DNA of 44,852 nt, from contig PHFO01000005.1 of the NCBI GenBank assembly GCA_002861535.1, forward strand, positions 1 through 44,852. The letters run 5' to 3'. The first letter of the stretch is position 1. Every line of letters begins with the position of its first letter. The notes under the pieces were generated by a model. That model did not search any database, was not told the DNA's origin, and saw only the letters and a program-made list of their open reading frames with translations. This document shows positions 9,368-16,878 of the stretch, piece by piece. A program made the translations under genes and the position numbers. This DNA comes from Cyanobacteria bacterium M5B4 (GTDB lineage: Bacteria; Cyanobacteriota; Cyanobacteriia; Pseudanabaenales; Pseudanabaenaceae).

Positions 9368-10450
9368 CTAATCGATCGGGGTCATCAAAATTTCCTTCAG
9401 TAACTTCAGTCCCTTTTTCACCTGGCGGGAGACCGTAACCGCACTAATACCCAGGGTTTCCGCCACCTCCTTGTGGGTAAACTCCCGAATAAAGACAAAC
9501 TCCAAAATCTCCTTGGTACGCTGCTCTAGGGCTTGCATCGCCTCCTGGAGGCGGAGGACATCCTCCTGAGCCAACTGAAAATTGCGATAGTGATTGTCCG
9601 TTAGCATATCCCCCAAAGATGCCGTAGTATCCTCATCGTCCGTGACGGGGGTATCTAAACTCAGGGGCGATCGGTTTTGAAAAGCCAACTTAATTTCCTG
9701 CCACTCCGCCAGAGGAATTTTTAAGGCATCGGCTATTTCCTGAGCAGTAGGTTCACGGTGCAGGGTTTCCCTTAGCTGTTTACAATGGTGACTTGCCTCA
9801 CTGTAGATCATCTGCCAGCGGCGGGGTACCTTAATCGTAGGACTTTTGTCCCGCAGATAATGCTGAATCTCACCGCGGATGTAGGGAACCGCAAAGGAAC
9901 TGAAAGCATGCCCCCTGGATAGGTCAAACCGCTCGATCGCGCGAATTAAACCCAAACAGCCCACCTGGACTAACTCCTCCCAAGACTCCTGACACTGATT
10001 TGCCCAGTGCAGCGCCTCCTTGCGCACTAAACCGATATTGAGACGAACTAAGTGATTTCTTAATTTAAGCGTAGGGCTTTGACTGTAAAGTTCCAACAAT
10101 TCCCGCGTCTTAACCTTGAGCATCTCTGCAGTCATCTCTTCATCTTTCGTAAGGGGAAGAGGAGTTTCTCCATCTTGGAGTTTTTGCTGCATATAGCGGC
10201 GAGCAAACTCTGAAAAAGATTCCTCCCCCTCCAAGTCAAAGCGGTGAAAAGCCTCCTGGAGTGAGTGTTGCAAAGTCTGGACTAAAGTTTCTTGCTCCGG
10301 GAGATGGGCAAACTCCTCCAGTATGTCGTAGATGATGCCCATGTTCAGGCGCATTAATTTTTCCAGGAGACTAGACCGCGGTTTTTCTTGGTAAGCACGC
10401 AATAACCGCAGAATTTTAGCTTCCTTTTGATCGGATGGATACTGGGTCAT
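9368..10450 (-). CDS. Group 3 (SigF-like) RNA polymerase sigma factor with a duplicated region 2
   Basis: This is an alternative sigma factor. Residues about 113-360 look like a complete cyanobacterial SigF-type protein. Region 2 is RNHLVRLNIGLVRK through GCLGLIRAIERFD and FSSFAVPYIRGEI, followed by region 3 and a region 4 helix-turn-helix (FTHKEVAETLGISAVTVSRQ). Residues 15-92 repeat the region 2 pattern in degenerate form (LMRLNMGIIYD, LQEAFHRFDLEGEESFSEFA), so the protein is about 100 residues longer than standard SigF. The frame extends to a TTG at 10489. I prefer ATG 10450 because AAGGA precedes it by 7 bases. Its stop and that of the upstream transglycosylase are one base apart, tail to tail. 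It is divergent from znuA. Confidence 0.9.
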   Translation of the reverse strand: MTQYPSDQKEAKILRLLRAYQEKPRSSLLEKLMRLNMGIIYDILEEFAHLPEQETLVQTLQHSLQEAFHRFDLEGEESFSEFARRYMQQKLQDGETPLPLTKDEEMTAEMLKVKTRELLELYSQSPTLKLRNHLVRLNIGLVRKEALHWANQCQESWEELVQVGCLGLIRAIERFDLSRGHAFSSFAVPYIRGEIQHYLRDKSPTIKVPRRWQMIYSEASHHCKQLRETLHREPTAQEIADALKIPLAEWQEIKLAFQNRSPLSLDTPVTDDEDTTASLGDMLTDNHYRNFQLAQEDVLRLQEAMQALEQRTKEILEFVFIREFTHKEVAETLGISAVTVSRQVKKGLKLLKEILMTPID

Positions 10451-10554
10451 AACCAGTTCCTTGGCACTGTCGGCTTCCTGGACGCGCAAGGATTGTTTCC
10501 CTAACTACCCCCCCATTATAAATTCTTGTGACTATCCCCTCGACTAAGGTTCGG

Positions 10555-10584
10555 TTAACATTTATCTCGATCGGCTATGATAAT
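10555..10584 (+). promoter_or_regulatory. Probable znuA promoter
   Basis: TTAACA (10555-10560) and GATAAT (10579-10584) are separated by 18 bases, a reasonable sigma-70-type promoter. The -10 hexamer is inside the Zur box, so bound repressor would block polymerase. Confidence 0.45.
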
Positions 10585-10592
10585 CATTATCG
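10578..10592. promoter_or_regulatory. Zur box upstream of znuA
   Basis: A perfect 13-bp inverted repeat, GATAAT-C-ATTATC (10579-10591), lies 17 bases before the znuA start. It matches the Zur/Fur-type consensus TGATAAT-N-ATTATCA almost completely. Its position over the -10 element in front of a zinc-binding protein gene argues for zinc-dependent repression by Zur. Confidence 0.75.
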
Positions 10593-10608
10593 AGACGTAA
10601 AAATATCT

Positions 10609-11514
10609 ATGCGTAAGATTTTAGGATGGTTGGCGTTGCCGATCGTGGCACTTACCATTTTTCCAGCTGTTGCCCAGACCAAGAAGCCAAAAGTGGTAGC
10701 AACTTTTTTACCGATGTATTTGTTTACCAAGAGTGTAATGGGCAATCAAGGACAGTTAGAAGTTTTAGTTCCCCCAGGAACCGGTGCCCACGAATATCAG
10801 GCGACCCCTGCCAACGCCAAGTCCTTGTCCCAGGCAGATGTGGTAGTGATGAATGGCTTGGACTTTGAGGAATTTATGGAAGGCTTACTAAAAAATAATA
10901 GCAACAAGAAAGTCAAGGTAATTGATGCGAGCAAAGGAATTACCCCCCTGCAAGACAAGGATGCCAAGGCAGAAAAACATAGCCATGGGCATAACCACAG
11001 CCACAGTGGCGGGAATCCCCATGTATGGCTTGATCCCGTGTTAGCAGTGCAACAGGTGACTAATATTCGCAACGGATTAGTAGCGGCAGACCCTGCCAAT
11101 GGGGAAACTTACAAGGCAAACGCCACCAAGATGATCGATCGGCTCCAGGAACTCGATCGGCAATTTAAGACCAGGCTTGCCCCTGTGAAGGGTTGTAAGT
11201 TTATAGCCTTCCATGATGCCTTTCCCTATTTAGCCAAGCGCTATGGTTTAGAACAAAAGGCAGTAGTGGAGTTGCCAGAGGATGCCCTCAAGCCCCAGGA
11301 CATTCAGAGGGTAAAGAGTGCGGCGCAAAAATTCCAGGTCAAGGCTCTACTTTCCGAACCAGGGGTAGATGACAAGCGTTTGCAGCAGATTGCCAAGGAA
11401 TTAAAACTGCCCGTCAAGACCCTTGACCCCCTGGAATCAGGTAAGCTAGACCCTGATTATTATTTTCAAGTGATGACCCAAAATCTGGCAACTTTGGAAT
11501 CGGTGTGCAAGTAG
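10609..11514 (+). CDS. znuA: Zinc ABC transporter substrate-binding protein
   Basis: This periplasmic cluster A-I metal-binding protein captures Zn(II) for uptake. The 301-residue protein begins with a signal peptide (MRKILGWLALPIVALTIFPA, cleavage after VAQ). It has the conserved GTGAHEYQATP histidine site and a His-rich loop (EKHSHGHNHSHSGGNPH, about 123) followed by VWLDP. FIAFHDAFPYLAKRYGL and LSEPGVDDK carry further metal ligands. The His-rich loop distinguishes zinc (ZnuA) from manganese proteins. I choose the ATG at 10609 rather than the upstream in-frame start, because the signal peptide begins there and the Zur box would otherwise be coding. It overlaps znuC by 10 bases. Confidence 0.95.
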   Translation: MRKILGWLALPIVALTIFPAVAQTKKPKVVATFLPMYLFTKSVMGNQGQLEVLVPPGTGAHEYQATPANAKSLSQADVVVMNGLDFEEFMEGLLKNNSNKKVKVIDASKGITPLQDKDAKAEKHSHGHNHSHSGGNPHVWLDPVLAVQQVTNIRNGLVAADPANGETYKANATKMIDRLQELDRQFKTRLAPVKGCKFIAFHDAFPYLAKRYGLEQKAVVELPEDALKPQDIQRVKSAAQKFQVKALLSEPGVDDKRLQQIAKELKLPVKTLDPLESGKLDPDYYFQVMTQNLATLESVCK

Positions 11515-12173
11515 AGCCACTGCTGCGGGTAAAAAATCTCACCATCGATCGGGGGCATCACCGCGCTGTGGAGGGGGTGTCCTTCGACCTGCACCGGGGC
11601 AGTCATACTGCCATTATTGGTCCTAACGGGGCAGGGAAAAGCTCTTTAATTCAGGCGGTTTTGGGTTTAATCCCTTTCCAAGGCACGATCGAGTTCAGTG
11701 CAGACCTAACTATTGGCTATATTCCCCAGAAGTTTCCCTTCGATCGGGGTTTCCCTCTATCTGTCAAGGAAATGGTAGCCCTTGGTGCTGGGCGCAGAGT
11801 ATCTCCTCAGAAGGTAAGGGAAGCGCTATGGGAGGTAGGGTTAGCAGACAAGGCGCAACGACCGATCGGGGTTTTGAGCGGGGGGGAATTGAAGCGGATG
11901 CTCCTGGCCCATTGTTTAGTGCTCAATCCCCAAATTCTAGTTTTAGATGAAGCCATGGCGGGAGTCGATCGGGAGGGGGCGCTCTGTTTCATGGAATTAC
12001 TGAAACAACTACGCCGCTGCCATGGATGGACGATTTTAGAAGTCTCCCACGACATTCAGATGTTAGAGCACCAGGCAGATTGGGTCATAGGACTAAACCG
12101 ATCGGTGGTAATGGCTGGTAGTCCTGGGCAGTTACTTACTCCCGAACATTTAGCGAAAGTTTACGGAGGTTGA
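11505..12173 (+). CDS. znuC: Zinc ABC transporter ATP-binding protein
   Basis: This cytoplasmic ATPase subunit drives zinc import with ZnuA. It has 222 residues with a GTG start inside the end of znuA. Motifs visible are Walker A GPNGAGKSS (about 37), the signature LSGGELKRML (about 124), Walker B ILVLDEAMAGVD (about 144) and a switch histidine (EVSHD). The residue after Walker B is Ala-Met rather than the usual Pro-Thr, which is common in this subfamily. A permease gene (znuB) would be expected immediately downstream, but only a repeat element and thf1 follow. The membrane subunit must be encoded elsewhere. Confidence 0.92.
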   Translation: MQVEPLLRVKNLTIDRGHHRAVEGVSFDLHRGSHTAIIGPNGAGKSSLIQAVLGLIPFQGTIEFSADLTIGYIPQKFPFDRGFPLSVKEMVALGAGRRVSPQKVREALWEVGLADKAQRPIGVLSGGELKRMLLAHCLVLNPQILVLDEAMAGVDREGALCFMELLKQLRRCHGWTILEVSHDIQMLEHQADWVIGLNRSVVMAGSPGQLLTPEHLAKVYGG

Positions 12174-12184
12174 GATCATCCACT

Positions 12185-12294
12185 AGAACTTAAGCAACAT
12201 AAAAATCCCCTCATCCTCCTACAGGGGCGAGAAGGGAAGTAGAGTCCCCTCTCCCTTTTTGGGGGAGGGTTTCAGAAAAAGCAACGTAAGTCCT
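12185..12294. repeat. MITE-like interspersed repeat, copy 1
   Basis: This 110-bp copy ends in CGTAAGTCCT and begins with a degenerate AGAACTTAAGC. It shares with the other copies the internal GTCCCCTCTCCCTTTTTGGG segment and the tail TTTCAGAAAAAGCAACGTAAGTCCT, given here in two overlapping parts. It lies between znuC and thf1. It has no coding capacity, and any mobility would need a transposase acting in trans. Confidence 0.7.
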
Positions 12295-12364
12295 GAAAGG
12301 TTTTGACATCTCCAGAAGTATCGAACTCAGGTTAAAATTAGTAATCGTTGCTACCCTCTCGTCA

Positions 12365-13042
12365 GTGAATACAGTTCCTACAGTTTCCGATGCCAAACGG
12401 GCTTTTTTTAAGGCTTTTCCCCAACCGATCAGTGCTATCTATCGCAAAATTGTGGATGAACTTTTGGTTGAACTCCATCTGCTCACAGTCAATCAAACTT
12501 TTCGCTACGATAGCGTCTTTGCCCTGGGGGTGATAACAGTCTTCGATCGGTTTATGGAAGGCTATCCTGGTGACCTTTTGCCCCTGGGGGAAGCTCTCTT
12601 TCAGGCTGTGCGTTTGTCTATGCAGCAACTAAGGCAGGATGCCGAACGGCTGAGGACACTGGCGACCAACCATGGAGCAGAACTCCTGCAGTTTCTGACT
12701 ACCTTGGCAACTAATACTAATATCGATCTGTCTCCCCTGGATGCCCAGCTAAAAGAAATTGCCGCCAATCCCCAGTTTAAGTATAGTCGTCTGTTTGCTG
12801 TCGGTCTTTTTACCTTAATTGAAACGATCGTAGACGATAAAGAAAAACAGACGGAAGTATTAAAACAATGTTGTCATACCCTCTATCCCCACTGGAATCA
12901 GCAAGATAGCTCCCCCGCCGATCGTTTTTTACGGGATTTAGACCTATACCGATCGAACCTAGAAAAGGCACAACAGGCAAAACTAATGATGTCAGAGTTA
13001 GTAGAAGCAGAGAAAAAGAAGAAGGCGAAAGTCCAGAAATAA
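12365..13042 (+). CDS. thf1: Photosystem II biogenesis protein Thf1/Psb29
   Basis: This is a cyanobacterial and chloroplast protein needed for photosystem II assembly and repair; it associates with FtsH proteases at the thylakoid membrane. The 225-residue protein is all helical. It shows family signatures TVSDAKRAFFKAFPQPISAIYR (two overlapping parts), VDELLVELHLL, FALGVITVFDRFMEGY and FKYSRLFAVGLFTLIE. The C-terminus is a Lys-rich coiled coil (LVEAEKKKKAKVQK). The start is GTG, giving the conserved MNTVPTVSDAKR. Two bases separate it from the ABC permease that follows, so the three genes are probably one transcript. Confidence 0.95.
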   Translation: MNTVPTVSDAKRAFFKAFPQPISAIYRKIVDELLVELHLLTVNQTFRYDSVFALGVITVFDRFMEGYPGDLLPLGEALFQAVRLSMQQLRQDAERLRTLATNHGAELLQFLTTLATNTNIDLSPLDAQLKEIAANPQFKYSRLFAVGLFTLIETIVDDKEKQTEVLKQCCHTLYPHWNQQDSSPADRFLRDLDLYRSNLEKAQQAKLMMSELVEAEKKKKAKVQK

Positions 13043-13044
13043 CC

Positions 13045-13803
13045 ATGGGCACGATCGCTGTCGCACAACGCATCCTGTTAGAGCTAGTCCATCGCCGCCG
13101 TAGTCTGATATTGTGGGCTGTTTTTCCTGCCTTTATTTTATTGCTCAATGCCACCATCCTGGAAGAACGGGCACAGCTTTCGCGGGCAGAAGCCTACCAG
13201 TTAGCTACCCCCATCACGATCGTGGGGGCTGCCTTGTTTTTTAGTTGTTTGGGGGGCAGCATAGCAACAGTAGTAGCAGAAAGAGAACAAAAAACGATCA
13301 AACGATTGTTTTTATCTCCTCTGACTGGTCTATCCTACTTTTTAGGTATTTTTTTAGCTCACAGCGCCATCGGTATTGGACAGACTTTAGTTATACTGGC
13401 GATCGCCTTGTTTTTTGGCGCAGAATTCACCGGTTCTTTCTTTCTCTCTGTCATTATCATTGCTCTTAGTATTTTGTCCTATGTGGGTACTGGTTTTGTG
13501 TTAGGTACGCAAATTGCCAAACGCACAGAGGATGTCAATGCCCTAATCGCTACCTTTGGTGTGCCTCTGCTGTTGCTGGGTGGTTCTTTTGTGCCCGCCA
13601 ATCTTTTTCCCCAGAGCTTAAAAGACCTAGCCTTTTGGAATCCCGTCTTTCATATCAACGAAGCCTTGGCAGGGACAATGAATGATACACCATGGGAAGA
13701 GGTTAGTTATCATTTTACCTTCTTAGTTATTTTCGCTTTGGTGATGGTGTTGGGAGGCTGGCTGTCCTACAATCGGATGTTAAATCGGGAGCGCAGTCTG
13801 TAG
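13045..13803 (+). CDS. ABC-2 type transporter permease
   Basis: This is the membrane subunit of an ABC exporter. The 252-residue protein has about six membrane segments. A cytoplasmic N-terminus (RILLELVHRRRSLILW) leads into the first helix, and the ABC-2 coupling segment VVAEREQKTIKRLFLSPLTG sits after the second. The late PLLLLGGSFVPANLFPQSLKDLAFWNP motif is typical of the ABC-2 family that includes NodJ and drug exporters. The substrate is unknown. Its stop (TAG) overlaps the GTG start of the ATPase gene by one base, so the two surely form one transporter. The gene before it, thf1, is 2 bases away. Confidence 0.9.
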   Translation: MGTIAVAQRILLELVHRRRSLILWAVFPAFILLLNATILEERAQLSRAEAYQLATPITIVGAALFFSCLGGSIATVVAEREQKTIKRLFLSPLTGLSYFLGIFLAHSAIGIGQTLVILAIALFFGAEFTGSFFLSVIIIALSILSYVGTGFVLGTQIAKRTEDVNALIATFGVPLLLLGGSFVPANLFPQSLKDLAFWNPVFHINEALAGTMNDTPWEEVSYHFTFLVIFALVMVLGGWLSYNRMLNRERSL

Positions 13804-14696
13804 TGCTAAAACTAGAAGGGATCAGTAAAAAGTTTAACGACCGGCAGGTATTATCTGACCTCAATCTCACGATCGAGCTGGCCACAGTCTATGGTTTACT
13901 GGGACCCAACGGCGCTGGCAAAACTACGGCTATCAATATCATCTGCAACCTGCTCAAACCCGATCGGGGGCTGGTCTTGTTCAACGATCGACCCATTACA
14001 AACCAAACTAAAGCCCTAATTGGGGTCGCTCCCCAGCAAAACTTGCTCTACCAGACCCTCACCTGCGGTGAAAATCTCAGGTTTTTTGGCAAAATCTACG
14101 GCATCAGCGGCAAAAAATTAAGCCAAAGGGTAGAAGAATGCCTGGAATTGGTGGGATTGACCGATCGGGTCAACAGCCCTGCTGAGACCCTCAGCGGGGG
14201 AATGCAGAGGCGCTTGAGTATGGCGATCGCCCTGATCCATCAACCAAAACTCATTATTCTGGATGAACCTACCACGGGGCTAGACCTGGAGGCACGCTAC
14301 CAAATGTGGGAAGTAATTCGCCATCTGCAACGATCGGGGACGACCATTTTAATCACCACCCACCTGCTGGACGAAGTAGAACGCCTCTGTCACAAAATCG
14401 GCATCCTGCAACAGGGCAAGCTAGTCGCCGAGGGTACCCTCGCCCAACTGCGGCAACGCATCCAAGCAAAGGAAATCATTACCATCCAATCCCCCCAGGA
14501 ACAAGCCGTTATCGATCGGGGCAAGTCCCTGGGGCTAGTCAGTCGCCACTATGGAGAAGCTACCTCTTTTTGGATACCAGAGTTATTAGACCTCAAGCAG
14601 ATTCTAGAATATTTTGATGGTATTGCTATCGATGGCATCAGCCGCCATCCCGTCAGCCTGGAGCATATTTACTTAGAAGTAATGGGCTACATCTGA
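13803..14696 (+). CDS. ABC transporter ATP-binding protein (ABC-2 exporter type)
   Basis: This is the ATPase partner of the preceding permease. The 297-residue protein has Walker [11 protein letters not shown] (about 35), Q-loop APQQNLLY (about 76), signature [10 protein letters not shown] (about 133), Walker [13 protein letters not shown] (about 152) and the H-loop [11 protein letters not shown]. The extra C-terminal 80 residues ([11 protein letters not shown] onward) are the usual small accessory domain of DrrA/CcmA-like exporters. It starts with GTG overlapping the permease stop. Its 3' end overlaps the convergent rpsU gene by 10 bases. The substrate cannot be told from the sequence. Confidence 0.92.
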   Translation: MLKLEGISKKFNDRQVLSDLNLTIELATVYGLLGPNGAGKTTAINIICNLLKPDRGLVLFNDRPITNQTKALIGVAPQQNLLYQTLTCGENLRFFGKIYGISGKKLSQRVEECLELVGLTDRVNSPAETLSGGMQRRLSMAIALIHQPKLIILDEPTTGLDLEARYQMWEVIRHLQRSGTTILITTHLLDEVERLCHKIGILQQGKLVAEGTLAQLRQRIQAKEIITIQSPQEQAVIDRGKSLGLVSRHYGEATSFWIPELLDLKQILEYFDGIAIDGISRHPVSLEHIYLEVMGYI

Positions 14697-14893
14697 TTGG
14701 TCTTCCGACTAAACCGCTTGCGGGAGCGCTCCTTGCGCCGATCGTCTTCCTTGCGTTTGCGCTTCTCCGCAGGAGTTTCGTAATGACGATTCTTCTTCAT
14801 ATCCGCAAAAATTCCGGCTCTGGAGACTCTGCGCTTGAACCGCCGTAAAGCTGATTCTAAAGTCTCCTGCTCACCAAGGATTACCTGGGTCAT
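14687..14893 (-). CDS. rpsU: 30S ribosomal protein S21
   Basis: This is a small basic protein of the 30S subunit, near the anti-Shine-Dalgarno region of 16S rRNA. The 68-residue protein has the family pattern [45 protein letters not shown] and a basic tail. A GGAG ribosome binding site precedes the ATG by about 9 bases. It follows the RRM protein gene by 77 bases on the same strand, the known rbp-rpsU arrangement of cyanobacteria. Two stem-loops lie in the gap. The 3' end overlaps that of the convergent ABC ATPase. Confidence 0.96.
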   Translation of the reverse strand: MTQVILGEQETLESALRRFKRRVSRAGIFADMKKNRHYETPAEKRKRKEDDRRKERSRKRFSRKTNQM

Positions 14894-14925
14894 CTATATT
14901 GCTCCAAGGGTTAAAATAATATGAT

Positions 14926-14944
14926 AGGTTGCAGGGAGCAACCT
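14926..14944 (-). terminator. Stem-loop between rbp and rpsU (possible attenuator)
   Basis: A perfect 7-bp stem (AGGTTGC/GCAACCT) with a 5-base loop is followed, in the direction of transcription, by a T-rich stretch (ATCATATTATTTT). It is weak for an intrinsic terminator, so partial termination or mRNA processing seems more likely than a full stop. Confidence 0.4.
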
Positions 14945-14953
14945 TGACAAAAT

Positions 14954-14977
14954 CTACTAATTTATTTAACTTAGTAG
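14954..14977 (-). terminator. Stem-loop at the 3' end of the RRM gene
   Basis: CTACTAA and TTAGTAG form a perfect 7-bp stem with a 10-base loop, followed by ATTTTGT on the transcribed strand. The stem includes the stop codon of the RRM gene. With the second stem-loop nearby it could reduce read-through into rpsU or protect the rbp message. Confidence 0.35.
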
Positions 14978-15258
14978 GCTCTACTGCGACGATTGCCGCT
15001 GTAACTACCCTTGTCGGTACGGGGCTTAGCCACATTCACCTTGAGAGTACGCCCCATCCACTCTGCGCCATCAAGGGCATCGATCGCGCTTGCTTCCGCT
15101 GTTTCCGTATCCATGTCCACAAAGGCAAACCCCCGCGCCTGACCGGTTTCCCGATCGACAGGTAATTTTACCTGTTTAACTGCACCGTACTCAGCAAAAA
15201 CCTCATTCAGTTCCTGCTCCGAAATCTTGTACGAGAGATTACCAACATATAAAGTCAT
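14971..15258 (-). CDS. rbp: RRM-type RNA-binding protein (cyanobacterial Rbp family)
   Basis: This small cytoplasmic RNA-binding protein has a single RRM. The RNP2 motif LYVGNLSY (residues 3-10) and RNP1 motif RGFAFVDM (about 43-50) are intact. A short Ser/Gly/Arg tail follows, as in the cold-inducible Rbp proteins of cyanobacteria, which influence mRNA stability and localisation. The 95-residue length fits. The start ATG has a strong GAGG ribosome binding site 5-6 bases upstream, and that site can pair with an upstream CTTACCTC. It is followed by rpsU. The long A/T-rich leader (15259-15389) has no other gene. Confidence 0.95.
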   Translation of the reverse strand: MTLYVGNLSYKISEQELNEVFAEYGAVKQVKLPVDRETGQARGFAFVDMDTETAEASAIDALDGAEWMGRTLKVNVAKPRTDKGSYSGNRRSRAY

Positions 15259-15260
15259 AA

Positions 15261-15302
15261 CTTACCTCAAAAATAAAGGGAAAAGAGAATTGCGGAGGTA
15301 AG
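15261..15302 (-). promoter_or_regulatory. Leader hairpin that can mask the rbp ribosome binding site
   Basis: On the transcribed strand CTTACCTC (15295-15302) is perfectly complementary to GAGGTAAG (15261-15268), which is the Shine-Dalgarno of the RRM gene. The loop is 26 bases. Such a structure would hide the ribosome binding site and could respond to temperature or to the Rbp protein itself. Confidence 0.5.
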
Positions 15303-15389
15303 ACACAAAGGAAAAAACCTAAACAGATTGCTACCAACACTAAAACTCATATACATCATACACTGCTTTAGCATTAGTTGGGGAAATTG

Positions 15390-16692
15390 TTAAAGTTTAC
15401 TTAATACAAATAGACTGCTGACTATTAACTGAGCTATGGCGACGGGTAACCCCAGGGAGAAAAATCTGCCAAAGCTCATGCTCCGACCATGTTGTTCTGA
15501 TACACCCGCTGCCACTAAATTGGCTGAAGCTCCCACTAGGGTGGCATTTCCCCCGAGTGTGGCTCCAATCATCATAGCGTAAAACAGGGGCAGGTGCTCC
15601 GCCTGGGTACTGCCGATATTGAGGACATACTCATTTAAGAGGGGCACCATTGCCACTACTAGGGGAATGTTGGGCACCAAACTGGACAAAAAACCAGCAA
15701 TCCAGAGGAGGGCTAGGGCAGAAATAGCTCTATTTTGTCCTAACAGGGGGGTCAGCAATTGGGCGAGGCGAGAGATGACCCCAGTCTGCTCCAAACTGCC
15801 AATCAGGACGAAGAAACACATAAAGAAGATTAAAGTGCTCCAATCTACATCCCGCAAAATATGACTGACAGTATCGATGCGGGTGACATGGGACAAGAGC
15901 ATACACAGGGTTGCTCCCATGAGAGCAACGGAAGCAGGGGATATTTTGATGGTTAAGGAGTCCCCGATCGTGAAAAATATCAGCACTAAGCCCACAATAA
16001 AAATACCGATACCCAGGGTCTTGGGGTGGTTAATTGGGGTGAGGGGATATGGTCTAGGGAGCCTAATTCTGTTTTCCACAGTACGGGGAAAAGGAAGGGG
16101 AGAGACAACAACAACACCATCAGGCAAGAACGCCGGAAGTACTCAAAATTGAGAGATATGCTAGGAAACTTAACTTGAGGGATTCGCCTACAATGAAATT
16201 AACGGGGTCTCCCACCAGGGTCAAAAGCCCGCCACTGTTTGCCGCTAGAGCCATTAAAACTAAGAGCGGGACAAAATCTACTTCTATCAATTCCGCGAGG
16301 GGAGGTAGGAGGGGAGCCAACAACAATACCGTTGTTGCATTGGGTAGCAGGCTGCTGCATAGACCAGTCACGATCGTGATGCCAATTAGGATTAACTTGC
16401 CCTTCCCTTGACTCAGTCTGATCATTTGACTGGATAGGTACTCAAATACTTTAGTTGGTTCAAAGGCGCGCACCATTACCATAACGCCGAAAAATAATCC
16501 TAGGGTGGCATGACTTTTGCCTACATATTCCATGGCTTGATTGAGGGTTAAAACGCTAGAAAATACTAGGATCAAGGCACCAATTAAAGCCACGATCGTC
16601 ATGTGTAACCAGTCTGTCATCAGCAAGAGAAGAACAGACACAAAAACACCTACAGAGAGGGCTGCTTGCCAATTTTCCATCTGTTCTCCCAA
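15390..16692 (-). pseudogene. NhaD/ArsB-type (SLC13-like) ion transporter, two frameshifts
   Basis: Two open frames, 16120-16692 (N-terminal) and 15390-16127 (C-terminal), together encode one membrane transporter of the ion transporter superfamily (NhaD, ArsB and P-protein relatives). Matching internal repeats are visible: SSLLPNATTVLLLAPLLPPLAE then GGLLTLVGDPVNFIVGES in the first half, and SSLVPNIPLVVAMVPLLNEY then GGNATLVGASANLVAAG in the second. Reading past the first stop needs one base added at the GG (minus-strand CC) at 16123-16124, which gives LALMVLLLLSLPFLFPVLW. One more base near the G-run at 16043-16046 returns to the second frame. The joined length, about 435 residues, is the family norm. 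The ion is unknown. It may be intact in the organism if these are assembly errors. Confidence 0.8.
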
Positions 16693-16878
16693 CTTAATTT
16701 AATTTTGCTCTGTAACCTATAGAGCCTAGCTTGTGACTCTAAGTGAAATTTTGACAATTGTCAATTTGTTACTCTAGATTGGCTAGGAACTAAGCCATAG
16801 GTGCATATCCAGTTTAGTTAACAATCAAACCGATCGGTAGAACATCACCCAGAAATTTTTAGACCGGTACTGGGAGAG

